Made by a program: the position numbers and the translations under genes
Assembly: GCF_001427585.1 (NCBI RefSeq)
Contig: NZ_LMGY01000018.1
Coordinates: 162,074 to 226,073, forward strand
DNA from: Pseudoxanthomonas sp. Root630
GTDB lineage: Bacteria > Pseudomonadota > Gammaproteobacteria > Xanthomonadales > Xanthomonadaceae
DNA: 64,000 bases
Direction: 5' to 3'
Shown: in pieces, positions 41,889 through 51,310 of the stretch
Layout of the letters: every line of letters starts with the position of its first letter
Position numbering within the stretch: position 1 is the first letter of the stretch
Notes under the pieces: model-generated
What the model saw: only the letters and a program-made list of their open reading frames with translations
What the model was told of the DNA's origin: nothing
Databases searched by the model: none

Positions 41889-44800
41889 GTCGACCCTTGT
41901 TCGCGGGAGGATCCTCCCGATCGCATTGGCGATGCTGTTGTTGCCGCACGTCGCGTCCGCGCGCGATGCCCGCTTCGCCACATCGTTCGAAGCGGGTGAG
42001 CCGGTGCCGGCGGGAGCAACGGCCGGCACCGCGCGTATCGCGGTCGGCGACGGCCCTGCGCAGCCGTATGCCGCCAAGGCCGGAAAGGGCTACACCGGCG
42101 ACCATGCGCTGAACTACCGCGCCGACGCCGCCGGGCGCGTGTCGTTGTTCGCGGTCGATATCGGCGTGGAGAAGGACACGACGCTGTCATGGATGGTGTT
42201 GCCGGAGATTGTCGCCGGCGACGCGGCGGCATCCACGGGCGTGTCGTTGGACCTGGTCTTCGACGACGGCCGCCGGCTGTCGGCGCTGGGCGTTGTCGAC
42301 CAGCACGGTGCGCCCGTCACGGCCGCGGGGCAGGCAGCGTCGATGACGCTCTATCCGCAGCAGTGGGCGCGCAAGCAGGTCCGCGTGGGCGAGGTGCCCG
42401 CGTTGCGGGGCAAGCGCATCCGCGCGATCGAACTGCAACTCGAGCCGGGGGCGCACGGCGCGTCGGCCGGCTGGATCGACGACATCGCCATCGACATCAG
42501 CGCTCCGGCGGACAAGCGACGGCCCAGCGACTACGTGCTCACCACGCGCGGCACGCAATCCAACAGCACGTTCTCGCGGGGGAACAATATTCCGGCCGCG
42601 GCGATGCCGCATGGCTTCAATTTCTGGGTGCCGGTCACCGATGCGGGTTCGCTGAGCTGGCTGTATCGATGGAACGAACAGAACGGACCCGACAACCGGC
42701 CGCGCCTGCAGGCGCTGTCGATCAGTCACCAGCCGAGCCCATGGATGGGCGATCGCCAGACCTTCCAGGTCATGCCATCGGCCGCGTCAGGCATTCCGGA
42801 GGCCGATCGCGGGAAGCGGGCGCTGTCGTTCACCCATGACCGGGAGGAGGCGCGTCCCCACACCTACCGCGTGGACTTCGACAACGGTATCCGCGCCGAG
42901 ATCGCGCCGAGCGAACGCGCTGCGATCTTCCGCTTCCGGTTTCCGGAGGACGGCGATGCCAACCTGCTGTTCGACAATGTCGATGCACGCGGCGGACTGA
43001 CGCTGGACGACGCCACGCAGAGCTTGCACGGCTACACCGACACGCGCAGCGGGTTGTCCAACGGTGCGACGCGGATGTTCGTCTATGCGCGGTTCGATCA
43101 GCCGTGGCGGGAGAGCGGGCAGATCGCGACAGGCCGGCCCACCGGCTACGTGAAGTTTTCGCCGGGCCGCGACGGGGAGGTGTCCATGCGCATCGCCACC
43201 TCGTTGATCTCGGTGGAGCAGGCGCGTCGCAATCTCGACCTGGAAATCGGCACCGCCGGATTCGAGGACATCCGGTCGCGCGCGCAGACTGCGTGGGACG
43301 AGCTGCTTGGCCGGGTGCGGGTGGACGGTGCCAGCGAAGACCAGCGGGTGACGGTCTATTCCAACCTGTACCGGTTGTTCCTGTACCCGAACATCGCGCA
43401 TGAGAACGTGGGCAGTCCCGAACAGCCGGACTGGCGGCATGCCGACCAGAACAGCTGGTCCAAGGACAATACGGGCGGCGACGCGCTTCGTACGTCCGCG
43501 CCCGTTCGTGCGGGCAGGGTCTACGTCAACAACGGGTTCTGGGACACGTTCCGCACCACATGGCCGGCGTACTCGCTGTTCGCACCCGAGCGCGCGGGTG
43601 AAATGATCGACGGCTTCCTGCAGCAGTACCGGGATGGTGGCTGGATCGCGCGCTGGTCCTCCCCCGGCTACGCCGACCTGATGGTGGGCACCAGTTCCGA
43701 CGTCGCCTTCGCCGATGCCTGGCTCAAAGGCGTCCGCGGGTTCGATGCGCACGAAGCCTACGAGGCCGCGTTGCGCAATGCCACGGTGGTGCCCCCGGTG
43801 TCGAATGTGGGGCGGAAGGGCCTGGCGCGTTCGATGTACCGAGGCTACGCCGACAGCAGCGTGCATGAAGGGCTGTCCTGGACGCTGGAAGGCGCACTCA
43901 ACGATTTCGGGCTCGCACAACTGGGCCTGGCACTGGCGGCCGAGGAGAAGGACGCGGCGCGCGCGCAGCGCTACCGTGAAGAGGCCGCGTACTTGCAGGC
44001 GCGCGCGACCGATTACACGCATCTGTTCGATCCGGCGACGAGCTTCTTCCGTGGCCGGACGGCGGGCGGCGGCTGGCACACGCCCGCTGCCCGGTTCGAT
44101 CCCAGGGTGTGGGGCGGCGATTACACCGAAGCCAATGCATGGACCTTCGCCTTCACGGTGCCCCATGACGGGGCGGGCCTGGCCTCGCTGTACGGGGGCG
44201 AGGACGCACTGGCCAAGCGGTTGGACGCGTTCTTCGCCACGCCCGAAACGGCGGAGAAGCGATTCTCCGGCGCCTATGGCGATGTCATCCACGAGATGAC
44301 CGAGGCGCGGGACGTGCGCATGGGCATGTATGCGCACAGCAATCAGCCTTCGCACCACATTCCCTGGATGTACGTGGCGGCGGGGCAGCCCTGGAAAACG
44401 CAGCGCGTGACCCGCGACATCATGCGCCGGCTCTACCTGGGCAGCGAGATCGGCCAGGGCTATCCGGGCGACGAGGACAATGGCGAGATGTCGGCCTGGT
44501 ACTTGTTCGGCATGCTCGGCCTGTATCCGCTGAGGATGGGAGCCCCGGAATATGTCATCGGATCACCGGCATTCCCGCGCGCCGAGGTCGATCTGGGCGG
44601 TGGGCGCACGCTTACCGTGACCGCCCACAACAACAATGCCCGCAACGTGTACGTGCAGTCGCTCAAGGTCAATGGAGCGCCATGGACGCGGGCATGGCTT
44701 CGTCACGCGGATATCGCCGGCGGCGGGACGCTGGAGTTCGTCATGGGCGATACCCCTTCGACCTGGGGCAGCGGTGCCGACGCATTGCCGCCCTCGCTGA

Positions 44801-45234
44801 CGCCGCCGGGTGAGGCGCCGAGCGGCCTGGCCGACATCACATCGAAGGCGGTCAGCGTGTCCCTCGGTGCGCGGCGTCAGCCTAGGGCGCTCGTCGATGA
44901 CGATGCCTCCACTTCGCTCGCGCTGCCCGCGGGAGAGGGCATTGGTTTCCGTTTCGCTGCGGCGGAGCGCGCAAGCTATTACACGCTGACCAGCGCGGAC
45001 ACGCCTTTGTCGGCGCTGTCGTGGGTGCTTGAAGGGCGTTCGGGCGAGGGCGCCTGGACGCTGCTGGACCAGAGGCGCGCGCAGGCATTCGCGTGGGCCC
45101 GACAGTTGCGCCCGTTCGGCATCGCGCATCCCGGCGACTACACCGAGTACCGGGTGCGGTTCGAGGCAGGCTCAAGTGCGGCCCTCGCGGAGATCGAGCT
45201 GCTGCAACCGGTGCCCCGACAGGCCACACCGTAA
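41881..45234 (+). CDS. GH92 alpha-mannosidase, copy 2 (long, NQPSHH variant)
   Basis: A 1117-residue GH92 enzyme, about 300 residues longer than the other two in the locus. Signal peptide ILPIALAMLLLPHVASA. Residues about 25-210 form an extra N-terminal beta-sandwich, and the C-terminus (about 960-1117, GEAPSGLADITSK to end) is another domain that looks like a carbohydrate-binding sandwich. The catalytic core shows RGTQSNSTFSRGNNIPAAAM, YTEANAWTFAFTVP, HSNQPSHHIPW with Q822 where copies 1 and 3 have Glu, and GDEDNGEMSAWYLF. Gln at that site goes with other linkages than alpha-1,2 in studied enzymes. Overlaps the AGE gene by 8 bp. Confidence 0.92.
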   Translation: MPESTLVRGRILPIALAMLLLPHVASARDARFATSFEAGEPVPAGATAGTARIAVGDGPAQPYAAKAGKGYTGDHALNYRADAAGRVSLFAVDIGVEKDTTLSWMVLPEIVAGDAAASTGVSLDLVFDDGRRLSALGVVDQHGAPVTAAGQAASMTLYPQQWARKQVRVGEVPALRGKRIRAIELQLEPGAHGASAGWIDDIAIDISAPADKRRPSDYVLTTRGTQSNSTFSRGNNIPAAAMPHGFNFWVPVTDAGSLSWLYRWNEQNGPDNRPRLQALSISHQPSPWMGDRQTFQVMPSAASGIPEADRGKRALSFTHDREEARPHTYRVDFDNGIRAEIAPSERAAIFRFRFPEDGDANLLFDNVDARGGLTLDDATQSLHGYTDTRSGLSNGATRMFVYARFDQPWRESGQIATGRPTGYVKFSPGRDGEVSMRIATSLISVEQARRNLDLEIGTAGFEDIRSRAQTAWDELLGRVRVDGASEDQRVTVYSNLYRLFLYPNIAHENVGSPEQPDWRHADQNSWSKDNTGGDALRTSAPVRAGRVYVNNGFWDTFRTTWPAYSLFAPERAGEMIDGFLQQYRDGGWIARWSSPGYADLMVGTSSDVAFADAWLKGVRGFDAHEAYEAALRNATVVPPVSNVGRKGLARSMYRGYADSSVHEGLSWTLEGALNDFGLAQLGLALAAEEKDAARAQRYREEAAYLQARATDYTHLFDPATSFFRGRTAGGGWHTPAARFDPRVWGGDYTEANAWTFAFTVPHDGAGLASLYGGEDALAKRLDAFFATPETAEKRFSGAYGDVIHEMTEARDVRMGMYAHSNQPSHHIPWMYVAAGQPWKTQRVTRDIMRRLYLGSEIGQGYPGDEDNGEMSAWYLFGMLGLYPLRMGAPEYVIGSPAFPRAEVDLGGGRTLTVTAHNNNARNVYVQSLKVNGAPWTRAWLRHADIAGGGTLEFVMGDTPSTWGSGADALPPSLTPPGEAPSGLADITSKAVSVSLGARRQPRALVDDDASTSLALPAGEGIGFRFAAAERASYYTLTSADTPLSALSWVLEGRSGEGAWTLLDQRRAQAFAWARQLRPFGIAHPGDYTEYRVRFEAGSSAALAEIELLQPVPRQATP

Positions 45235-45246
45235 GAGGGGCGGGTG

Positions 45247-45269
45247 ACGGGCGGGGAAACCCCGCCCGT
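45247..45269 (+). terminator. Strong hairpin after GH92 copy 2
   Basis: ACGGGCGGGG, loop AAA, CCCCGCCCGT: a perfect 10-bp stem 13 bp after the stop codon. No T-run follows, but the stem is strong enough to mark the end of the GH2 operon and the start of the receptor leader. Confidence 0.65.
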
Positions 45270-45350
45270 GGACCAGGGCCGCCGTTCGGCGACTTGCTGC
45301 GAGGCAGCATGCAACTGGATGAGCGCTGTGCTAATTATGCGTTCCGCCGG

Positions 45351-45366
45351 ATTAGAACGATCTAAT
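45351..45366. promoter_or_regulatory. LacI-type operator candidate, distal site of receptor promoter
   Basis: ATTAGAACGATCTAAT is a near-perfect palindrome (14 of 16 positions) and matches 11 of 14 positions of the locus operator. It is 156 bp upstream of the TonB receptor ATG. Confidence 0.5.
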
Positions 45367-45462
45367 TCGGATCAGGGAGAGGGAAGCGTCATGGAAGGGT
45401 TCTGGGGTGCCGGGAGGGCGCCTGGGCCGTTTCGTCAGTTCGGTTTTTTTATTTCCTGCAAA

Positions 45463-45478
45463 TTTAGATCGATACAAA
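45463..45478. promoter_or_regulatory. LacI-type operator candidate, proximal site of receptor promoter
   Basis: TTTAGATCGATACAAA contains TTAGATCGATACAA, 12 of 14 positions of the locus operator. It is 44 bp upstream of the receptor ATG and 112 bp downstream of the first site, so looping between two operators is possible. Confidence 0.55.
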
Positions 45479-45522
45479 TCTTCGCGTCAGCAGCCGATCA
45501 ATCTTGGGAGAGGGTGATTGAA

Positions 45523-48500
45523 ATGAAATGCACGCCACACGCACGCAACCGCAGCACGTTGTACGTAGGTATCGCCATCGCGTTGTCCACCGCCGTCGCA
45601 TCCGGCAATGCGCTCGCCCAACAGGCTGAGGCTGCACCTGCCGCTGCTTCCGACCAGGCGCCGGTCCAGGCCACCGACCTGGATACGGTGACGGTGAAGG
45701 GCTATCGCTACTCGATCGAGCAGAGCCTGGAGCAGAAGCGCAACGCGAACGCCGTCGTCGAAGTGATCACGGCGGAAGACGTCGGCAAGTTCCCCGACAA
45801 GAACGTGGCCGATGCGCTGCAGCGCGTGCCGGGCGTGCTCATCAGCCGCGATGGCGGCGAAGGCAAGAACGTCAGCGTCCGCGGCCTGTCCTCGGAGCTG
45901 GTCCTGACCCAGTTGAACGGCAACTACATCGCCAGCGCCGAATCCAACGGCGATCCGACCCGTTCGTTCAACTACACGCTGCTGCCTTCGAACCTGCTGG
46001 GCAGCGCCGAGCTGTACAAGACGCCGGAGGCGCGCATCGACGAAGGCGGCATCGGCGGCACGGTGATCCTGCGCACGCGCCGTCCGCTCGAACTGGAGCC
46101 CAACTCCGGTTTCGCCTCGGTCGAGGGTACGTGGGCGGACACGACCAAGAAGACCGATGGGCAGTTCTCGGGCTCCTATTCCTGGCACGACAAGGAGGAC
46201 CGCTTCGGCGTCTTCGTCGGCTACACCCAGCAGAAGCGCACCACGCGCACGATGGGTGCCAGCACCGAGAGTTGGCAGTGGTATGGCCGGGACGAGGGCG
46301 GCACGGCGGTCGACGTGAACGGCAGGCCTTCCGACTTCAATTCGAACTGGTGGGGCGGTACCGGCTTCTGGGACCAGAACGGCAACTATTACACCGGCTT
46401 CATGATGCCGACCTCGGTCAATCTGAACGTCAAGGAAGAAGAACGCGAGCGAAAGGGCGGCCAGCTGACCTTCCAGTTCAAGCCGACCGACAACCTGACC
46501 CTGACCGCGAACTACTTCCGGTTCGACCTGTCGCAGGACTCGCAGACCAATACCCTCAAGGTTCCGGAATGGAACATCGCCCGCTACTACGGCGACGGGA
46601 ACTGGCGCGGCGGTCGCCTGCTCGACGGGCTGACCTTCGACCCCAGCGGCACGATCGTCACCGGTGCCGACTACAGCCTGCATCCGAACAAGCCGTATTA
46701 CTGCAGCGAGGCCGAGGCCGCGGCCGCCGGCATGGCGCCGGGCGGTTGGGGGTCGGATGACTGCACCGTGCCGACACCGCAGATCACCGGCAGCTACAAC
46801 ATCGAGAAGTCGCTGTCGCAGACGGTCGATTTCGGCGGCGAGTGGAACGGCGAGAAGATGGACATCGCCTTCAAGGCCGGCCGGACCTGGGCCGAGGGCG
46901 GTCCGAAACTGCAGTTCTCCCTTCCCATCAAGCCGCGTCTCCAGAACGCGGACGGCAGCTGGACGAATGGCAACTACGCCAGTTCGTGGAGCCTGATCGG
47001 AACTCCGTCGATGACGTTCTCGCCGGAGCTGATGCGCAACCTGCAGAACGGCATCCTGCAGGTCGACCTCGGTTCGACCGGCTCCTCGTGGACGCGCAAC
47101 GACACTGAGCAGAACTACGCGCAGGTCGACGGCACGTGGCACTTCGACGGCGACTTCTTCGAATCGCTGCAGTTCGGCGTCAAGGGCCGCGACGGTGGCA
47201 TCCACCGCAGCACGGGCAACAGCTACTGGGTGTGCCCGGGCACCGATCCCAGCGACTACGACAATCGCTACTGGGCGGGCCGCTGCAACAGCGTCGCCAC
47301 CCAGTTCTCGCCCAGTCTCATCACCCAGTTGGGCAACCTGGCGGGGGGCATCAACGCCAGTGCGTTCCCGGCGATCAACTTCCCGGGCTACATCGCGTAC
47401 TTGAATAGCACCTACGGCGCGATGCAGACCCGCGAGGAGGAAAACTTCGTCTACAACGTCGACGAGAAGATCTACTCCACGTACCTGCAGGCCAACTTCC
47501 GTACCGACCGCCTGCGCGGCAACGTCGGCGTGCGCATCGCGCGCACCAAGCAGCATGCCGATTCGACGGACAAGATCACCTCCTACGACGACTACTTCTT
47601 CGACGGCGCCGACGGCAATCCGCTGGCGTGCGTGCAGGGCGCGGCGACACCGACCGGTGCGCCCGCCGACACGTACTGCGGCAGCGAAGGGTACTGGAGG
47701 CTCCATGAAGATGTGGCGCGCCCGGAGACCTACGAGGTCGCCGCACTCGACCGCACCTACACCGACGTGCTGCCGAGCTTCAACCTGGCCTACGATCTGA
47801 CCGACAACCTGCTGCTGCGCGCGGCCGCGTCGAAAGTGATCTCGCGCCCGAGCTACGGCGACATCGCGTCACCCGGCAGCCTGGAGTACTACAGCCAGGA
47901 ATACGTCGACGACCGGCGTCTGACGGGTGGTGCGGGCGAACTGGGCTGGTACGGTTCGGGCAGCAACAAGGGGCTCGAACCCTACAAGGCCACCCAGTTC
48001 GACCTGGGCCTGGAGTGGTACTTCCGGCCGGGCTCGGTCGCAGGCGTGGGCCTGTTCCGCAAGAACGTGCAGAACTTCGCCGTGAACGTGATCACCGACG
48101 TGAACATGGTCGTCGGCGGCGAAACCGTCACCGTGCAGAACTACAGCACCCAGGCCGGCGGCCAGGATGCGGTGTCGCAGGGCGTCGAGCTGTATGCGCA
48201 GCACACGCTGGATTTCGGCCTCGGCTTCCAGTTCAACTACACGTACAACGACGCCAGCAAGGCGGCCGTGTCGCTGGAAGACGGCACCGAAGTCGGCAAG
48301 ACCTCGATGCCCGGCAGCGCCAAGAACCAGACCAACTTCACCGTGTTCTACGAAACGCAGGACCTGCTGCTGCGCGCTTCGTACAACCGTCGCGGCGAAG
48401 TGGTGCAGGGGCTGGTCAACGGGTTGAACGTCTACGACGAGCCGTACTACCAGATCGACCTCAATGCGGCCTACAACATCACCCCGGCGCTCATCATCAG

Positions 48501-48627
48501 CGCCTCGGTGCTGAACCTGACCGAAGAGGAGACGCGCTCGCACCTGGGCAACGACACCAAGGACCGCTTCTACACCAATAGTTATGCGGGCCGCATGGCG
48601 TACCTGGGGCTGACCTACAAGTTCTGA
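45523..48627 (+). CDS. TonB-dependent receptor for glycan uptake
   Basis: A 1034-residue outer-membrane receptor of the TonB-Xanth-Caul type, which carries many sugar and oligosaccharide receptors of xanthomonads. Signal peptide IAIALSTAVASGNALAQ. TonB-box-like DLDTVTVKGYR, plug landmarks VITAEDVGKFPDKNVADALQ and RVPGVLISRDGG, then a barrel ending AYLGLTYKF. I chose ATG 45523 (MKCTPHARNR), preceded by GGGAGAGGG; an open frame reaches back to 45244 but crosses two operators. Its position among mannosidases says it imports mannose-rich oligosaccharides. Preceded by a 288-bp leader with two operator-like sites. Confidence 0.95.
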   Translation: MKCTPHARNRSTLYVGIAIALSTAVASGNALAQQAEAAPAAASDQAPVQATDLDTVTVKGYRYSIEQSLEQKRNANAVVEVITAEDVGKFPDKNVADALQRVPGVLISRDGGEGKNVSVRGLSSELVLTQLNGNYIASAESNGDPTRSFNYTLLPSNLLGSAELYKTPEARIDEGGIGGTVILRTRRPLELEPNSGFASVEGTWADTTKKTDGQFSGSYSWHDKEDRFGVFVGYTQQKRTTRTMGASTESWQWYGRDEGGTAVDVNGRPSDFNSNWWGGTGFWDQNGNYYTGFMMPTSVNLNVKEEERERKGGQLTFQFKPTDNLTLTANYFRFDLSQDSQTNTLKVPEWNIARYYGDGNWRGGRLLDGLTFDPSGTIVTGADYSLHPNKPYYCSEAEAAAAGMAPGGWGSDDCTVPTPQITGSYNIEKSLSQTVDFGGEWNGEKMDIAFKAGRTWAEGGPKLQFSLPIKPRLQNADGSWTNGNYASSWSLIGTPSMTFSPELMRNLQNGILQVDLGSTGSSWTRNDTEQNYAQVDGTWHFDGDFFESLQFGVKGRDGGIHRSTGNSYWVCPGTDPSDYDNRYWAGRCNSVATQFSPSLITQLGNLAGGINASAFPAINFPGYIAYLNSTYGAMQTREEENFVYNVDEKIYSTYLQANFRTDRLRGNVGVRIARTKQHADSTDKITSYDDYFFDGADGNPLACVQGAATPTGAPADTYCGSEGYWRLHEDVARPETYEVAALDRTYTDVLPSFNLAYDLTDNLLLRAAASKVISRPSYGDIASPGSLEYYSQEYVDDRRLTGGAGELGWYGSGSNKGLEPYKATQFDLGLEWYFRPGSVAGVGLFRKNVQNFAVNVITDVNMVVGGETVTVQNYSTQAGGQDAVSQGVELYAQHTLDFGLGFQFNYTYNDASKAAVSLEDGTEVGKTSMPGSAKNQTNFTVFYETQDLLLRASYNRRGEVVQGLVNGLNVYDEPYYQIDLNAAYNITPALIISASVLNLTEEETRSHLGNDTKDRFYTNSYAGRMAYLGLTYKF

Positions 48628-48693
48628 GGTCGTGCTCCGTGTTTTGGCCCCATGCTTTCTCTCCCGCCCGGCAACGGGCGGCATGGGGCCGAC

Positions 48694-48713
48694 GGCCCGG
48701 CTCAGGCCGGGCC
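48694..48713 (+). terminator. Intrinsic terminator after receptor
   Basis: GGCCCGGC, loop TCAG, GCCGGGCC, followed by ACTTTTCCC: an 8-bp perfect GC stem with a T-run, 66 bp after the receptor stop. A smaller hairpin (GCCCG..CGGGC) precedes it. Confidence 0.8.
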
Positions 48714-48781
48714 ACTTTTCCCTTCGCATGCGACGATCGGTCCACGATCGCGTGCGGTGCATCAAGACAGGTCCAGAACGC

Positions 48782-51235
48782 ATGAAACCGACTTCGCTCC
48801 TTCCTCTGTTCCGCATGCTGCCGCTCCTGCTCATCCTGGCGGCCCCGGCGACCGCGGCCACGCAGGGGCCCAGCAGCGAGGTCAATACCTTCATCGGCAG
48901 CAAGGACGACGGCAACACGTTCCCGGGCGCGTCCGCACCGTTCGGGATGATCCAGGTCAGCCCGATCGGTTCGCACTACTCGGGCTGGCGCTACGACGAT
49001 CCGCAGATCCGTGGCTTCGGCCATTCCTTCCTCTCGGGCGCCGGGTGCTGGGAGCAGGGCGGTCAGGTGTCGGTCTTGCCGGTGACCGGACGCATCGGCC
49101 CGGGTGGCGATTTCGATACGGCCGATGCCAAGACGTTCGACCACAAGCGTTACGGATCGCGCTACCGGCACGACGGCGAAAGCGGCCAGGCCGGCTACTA
49201 CAAGGTGCGATTGACCGACTACGGCGGCATCGATGCGGAAACCACCGCGCTGACCCGTGCGGCGGCCGAGCGCTACACCTTCACGGCGACGGGCGAGGGC
49301 CACGTACTGGTCAACATCGGGCAGGCCAACGAACGCCATGCGGTGACGGGAAGCGCGATGACGGTCGTCGGTGACCGTGCGGTGGAAGGCAAGCTGGTGA
49401 CCAAGAGTTTCTGCGGCGGACACCAGTACACGACGTGGTTCCGCATCGAGTTCGACCGCCCCTTCAAGTCCTTCGGCACGTGGGGCGAAGGTGGCGGCGT
49501 GCCGGGCTCGCGTCATGGCATGGAAGGCGAGGGCAAGCCCAGCGGCGCGTGGCTGACCTTCGATCTGGGCAAGCAGCGTTCCGTCACGGCGATCTCGGCG
49601 ATCTCGCATGTCGATGCCGAGGGTGCGCGCAACAACCTGCGCAGCGACGGCATGTCGGCCGGCACGTTGCTGGGCTTCGATGCGATGCGCGCGCGCGCGC
49701 AGAAGGCATGGGATGCCGAGCTCTCGAGCGTGCGCGTGCAGGGAGGTACCGGCGACGACAGGACGGTGTTCTACACCGCGCTGTACCACGCCCTGTTGCA
49801 GCCGTTGACCGGCAGCGACGCCGATGGCCGCTATCGCGGCTACGACGACCTCATCCATCGCGCCGACGGGTGGACCTACTACGAGTACTTCTCGTTGTGG
49901 GACACCTACCGTTCGCAGAACCAGCTGATCGCGCTGTTGCGTCCGCAGCGGGCCGCCGACATCGCGCGTTCGGTCCTGGCCATCGACCAGCAGGGCGGCT
50001 GGCTGCCGCGCTGGGGCTATGCCAGCTTCGAGACCAACATCATGACCGGCGATCCGGTCACCCCCTTCCTGGTGGATCTGTGGCGCTTCGGCGCACTGAA
50101 GGGGCGTGAAGCAGAAGCGTATGCCGCGCTACGCAAGAACGCGTTCGACATGCCACCGCTGAATTCGCGCCATGCCGGCCGCTCCGGCAATCCGCACTAC
50201 CTGGCGGAGGGTTTCGTGCAGTACGACCGTGCATTCCCTTCCAAGGGGATGGACGTGGATCCGCACCATGGCGGCTCGGCGACGCTGGAGTACGCATTGG
50301 CGGATTGCTCGTTGTCGGTGATGGCGGGTGCCTTGGGGCATGGCGACGATGCGGCCGTGTTGAAGCGCCGTGGGCGGAACTGGCGCACGCTGTGGGACGC
50401 CTCGGTGCGTGACGAGGATGCCGGTTTCAGCGGTTTCCCGCGCCCGCGCACCGGCGACGGTGCGTGGTACACCCCCTCCGATGGCCACTACAGCCCGCGT
50501 TCGCACCACGGCTTCCACGAAGGCACCGCGTGGCAGTACCAGTGGCTCGCGCAGCAGGACGTGCCGGGCCTGGTGCAGGCCATGCACGGGCCGGAGGAAG
50601 CCGCGCGCCGGCTGGACGATTTCTTCGCCTACGACGCGTTGCTGGCAGACCCGGTCGGCGCGGCCCGCAAGGAATGGGTCGTGGGGCCCTACAGCTACTA
50701 CAACCAGTTCCGCTACAACCCGAACAACGAGCCCGACCTGCATGTGCCCTGGATGTACACGTTGATCGGCCAGCCGTGGAAAACCTCCACGGTCCTGCAT
50801 GCCGCGCAACAGTTGTTCACCAATGCGCCGAACGGCGTCACCGGCAATGACGACCTGGGCACCATGTCGGCCTGGTATCTGTTCAGTGCGATGGGCCTGT
50901 ATCCCGTGGTGCCCGGCACGGGACAGTTCGTGCTGCACGCGCCCCGCTTCCCGCGTGTCGATGTGGACGTGGCGCCGGGGCGCACCTTGCGCATCGAGGC
51001 GCCGCAGGCAGGCGATGGCAAGGCCCGGTACGTCACCGGCGTGTCGCTGGACGGCACCGCCCATGCGGCGGTGTGGCTGGACTGGGAACGCCTGCGCCAG
51101 GGTGGTCGCCTGCGCTTCGATCTGGCCGATGCGCCGCAACCGCAAGGGTGGGGCACGCGCCCGGAAGACCTCCCGATGTCGCCGTGCGCCGCCGATACGG
51201 CCACGGCCGCCGCGGCAGCGGGGGCGAACCGTTGA
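48782..51235 (+). CDS. GH92 alpha-mannosidase, copy 3 (NEPDLH variant)
   Basis: An 817-residue secreted GH92 enzyme. Signal peptide MLPLLLILAAPATAA. Family landmarks: VNTFIGSKDDGNTFPGAS, FGMIQVSPIG, HEGTAWQYQWLAQQDVPG, NNEPDLHVPWM with E650 retained but PDLH instead of PSHH, and GNDDLGTMSAWYLF. It is nearer in length to copy 1 but more diverged, and the changed helix suggests a different acceptor linkage or a mannose-containing substrate such as Man-P or GlcMan units. ATG 48782 matches the signal peptide. Follows the receptor after a terminator, so it has its own promoter. Confidence 0.92.
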   Translation: MKPTSLLPLFRMLPLLLILAAPATAATQGPSSEVNTFIGSKDDGNTFPGASAPFGMIQVSPIGSHYSGWRYDDPQIRGFGHSFLSGAGCWEQGGQVSVLPVTGRIGPGGDFDTADAKTFDHKRYGSRYRHDGESGQAGYYKVRLTDYGGIDAETTALTRAAAERYTFTATGEGHVLVNIGQANERHAVTGSAMTVVGDRAVEGKLVTKSFCGGHQYTTWFRIEFDRPFKSFGTWGEGGGVPGSRHGMEGEGKPSGAWLTFDLGKQRSVTAISAISHVDAEGARNNLRSDGMSAGTLLGFDAMRARAQKAWDAELSSVRVQGGTGDDRTVFYTALYHALLQPLTGSDADGRYRGYDDLIHRADGWTYYEYFSLWDTYRSQNQLIALLRPQRAADIARSVLAIDQQGGWLPRWGYASFETNIMTGDPVTPFLVDLWRFGALKGREAEAYAALRKNAFDMPPLNSRHAGRSGNPHYLAEGFVQYDRAFPSKGMDVDPHHGGSATLEYALADCSLSVMAGALGHGDDAAVLKRRGRNWRTLWDASVRDEDAGFSGFPRPRTGDGAWYTPSDGHYSPRSHHGFHEGTAWQYQWLAQQDVPGLVQAMHGPEEAARRLDDFFAYDALLADPVGAARKEWVVGPYSYYNQFRYNPNNEPDLHVPWMYTLIGQPWKTSTVLHAAQQLFTNAPNGVTGNDDLGTMSAWYLFSAMGLYPVVPGTGQFVLHAPRFPRVDVDVAPGRTLRIEAPQAGDGKARYVTGVSLDGTAHAAVWLDWERLRQGGRLRFDLADAPQPQGWGTRPEDLPMSPCAADTATAAAAAGANR

Positions 51236-51296
51236 GCCTGCGCGGCGCGATGGCGTGGAGGCCAACGTGATGGTTTACGCTGGGCGCACCATCGCG

Positions 51297-51310
51297 ATGG
51301 ATCGATCCAT
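51297..51310. promoter_or_regulatory. LacI operator abutting the lacI-type start codon
   Basis: ATGGATCGATCCAT is a perfect 14-bp palindrome, 12 of 14 positions like the site before the GH2 gene. It ends at the base before the LacI ATG, in the place of the ribosome-binding site, so autorepression is likely. Confidence 0.65.

Noticed and set aside
45244..45522. N-terminal extension of the TonB receptor
   Set aside because: Crosses two operator-like palindromes and a hairpin; the signal peptide starts at ATG 45523.
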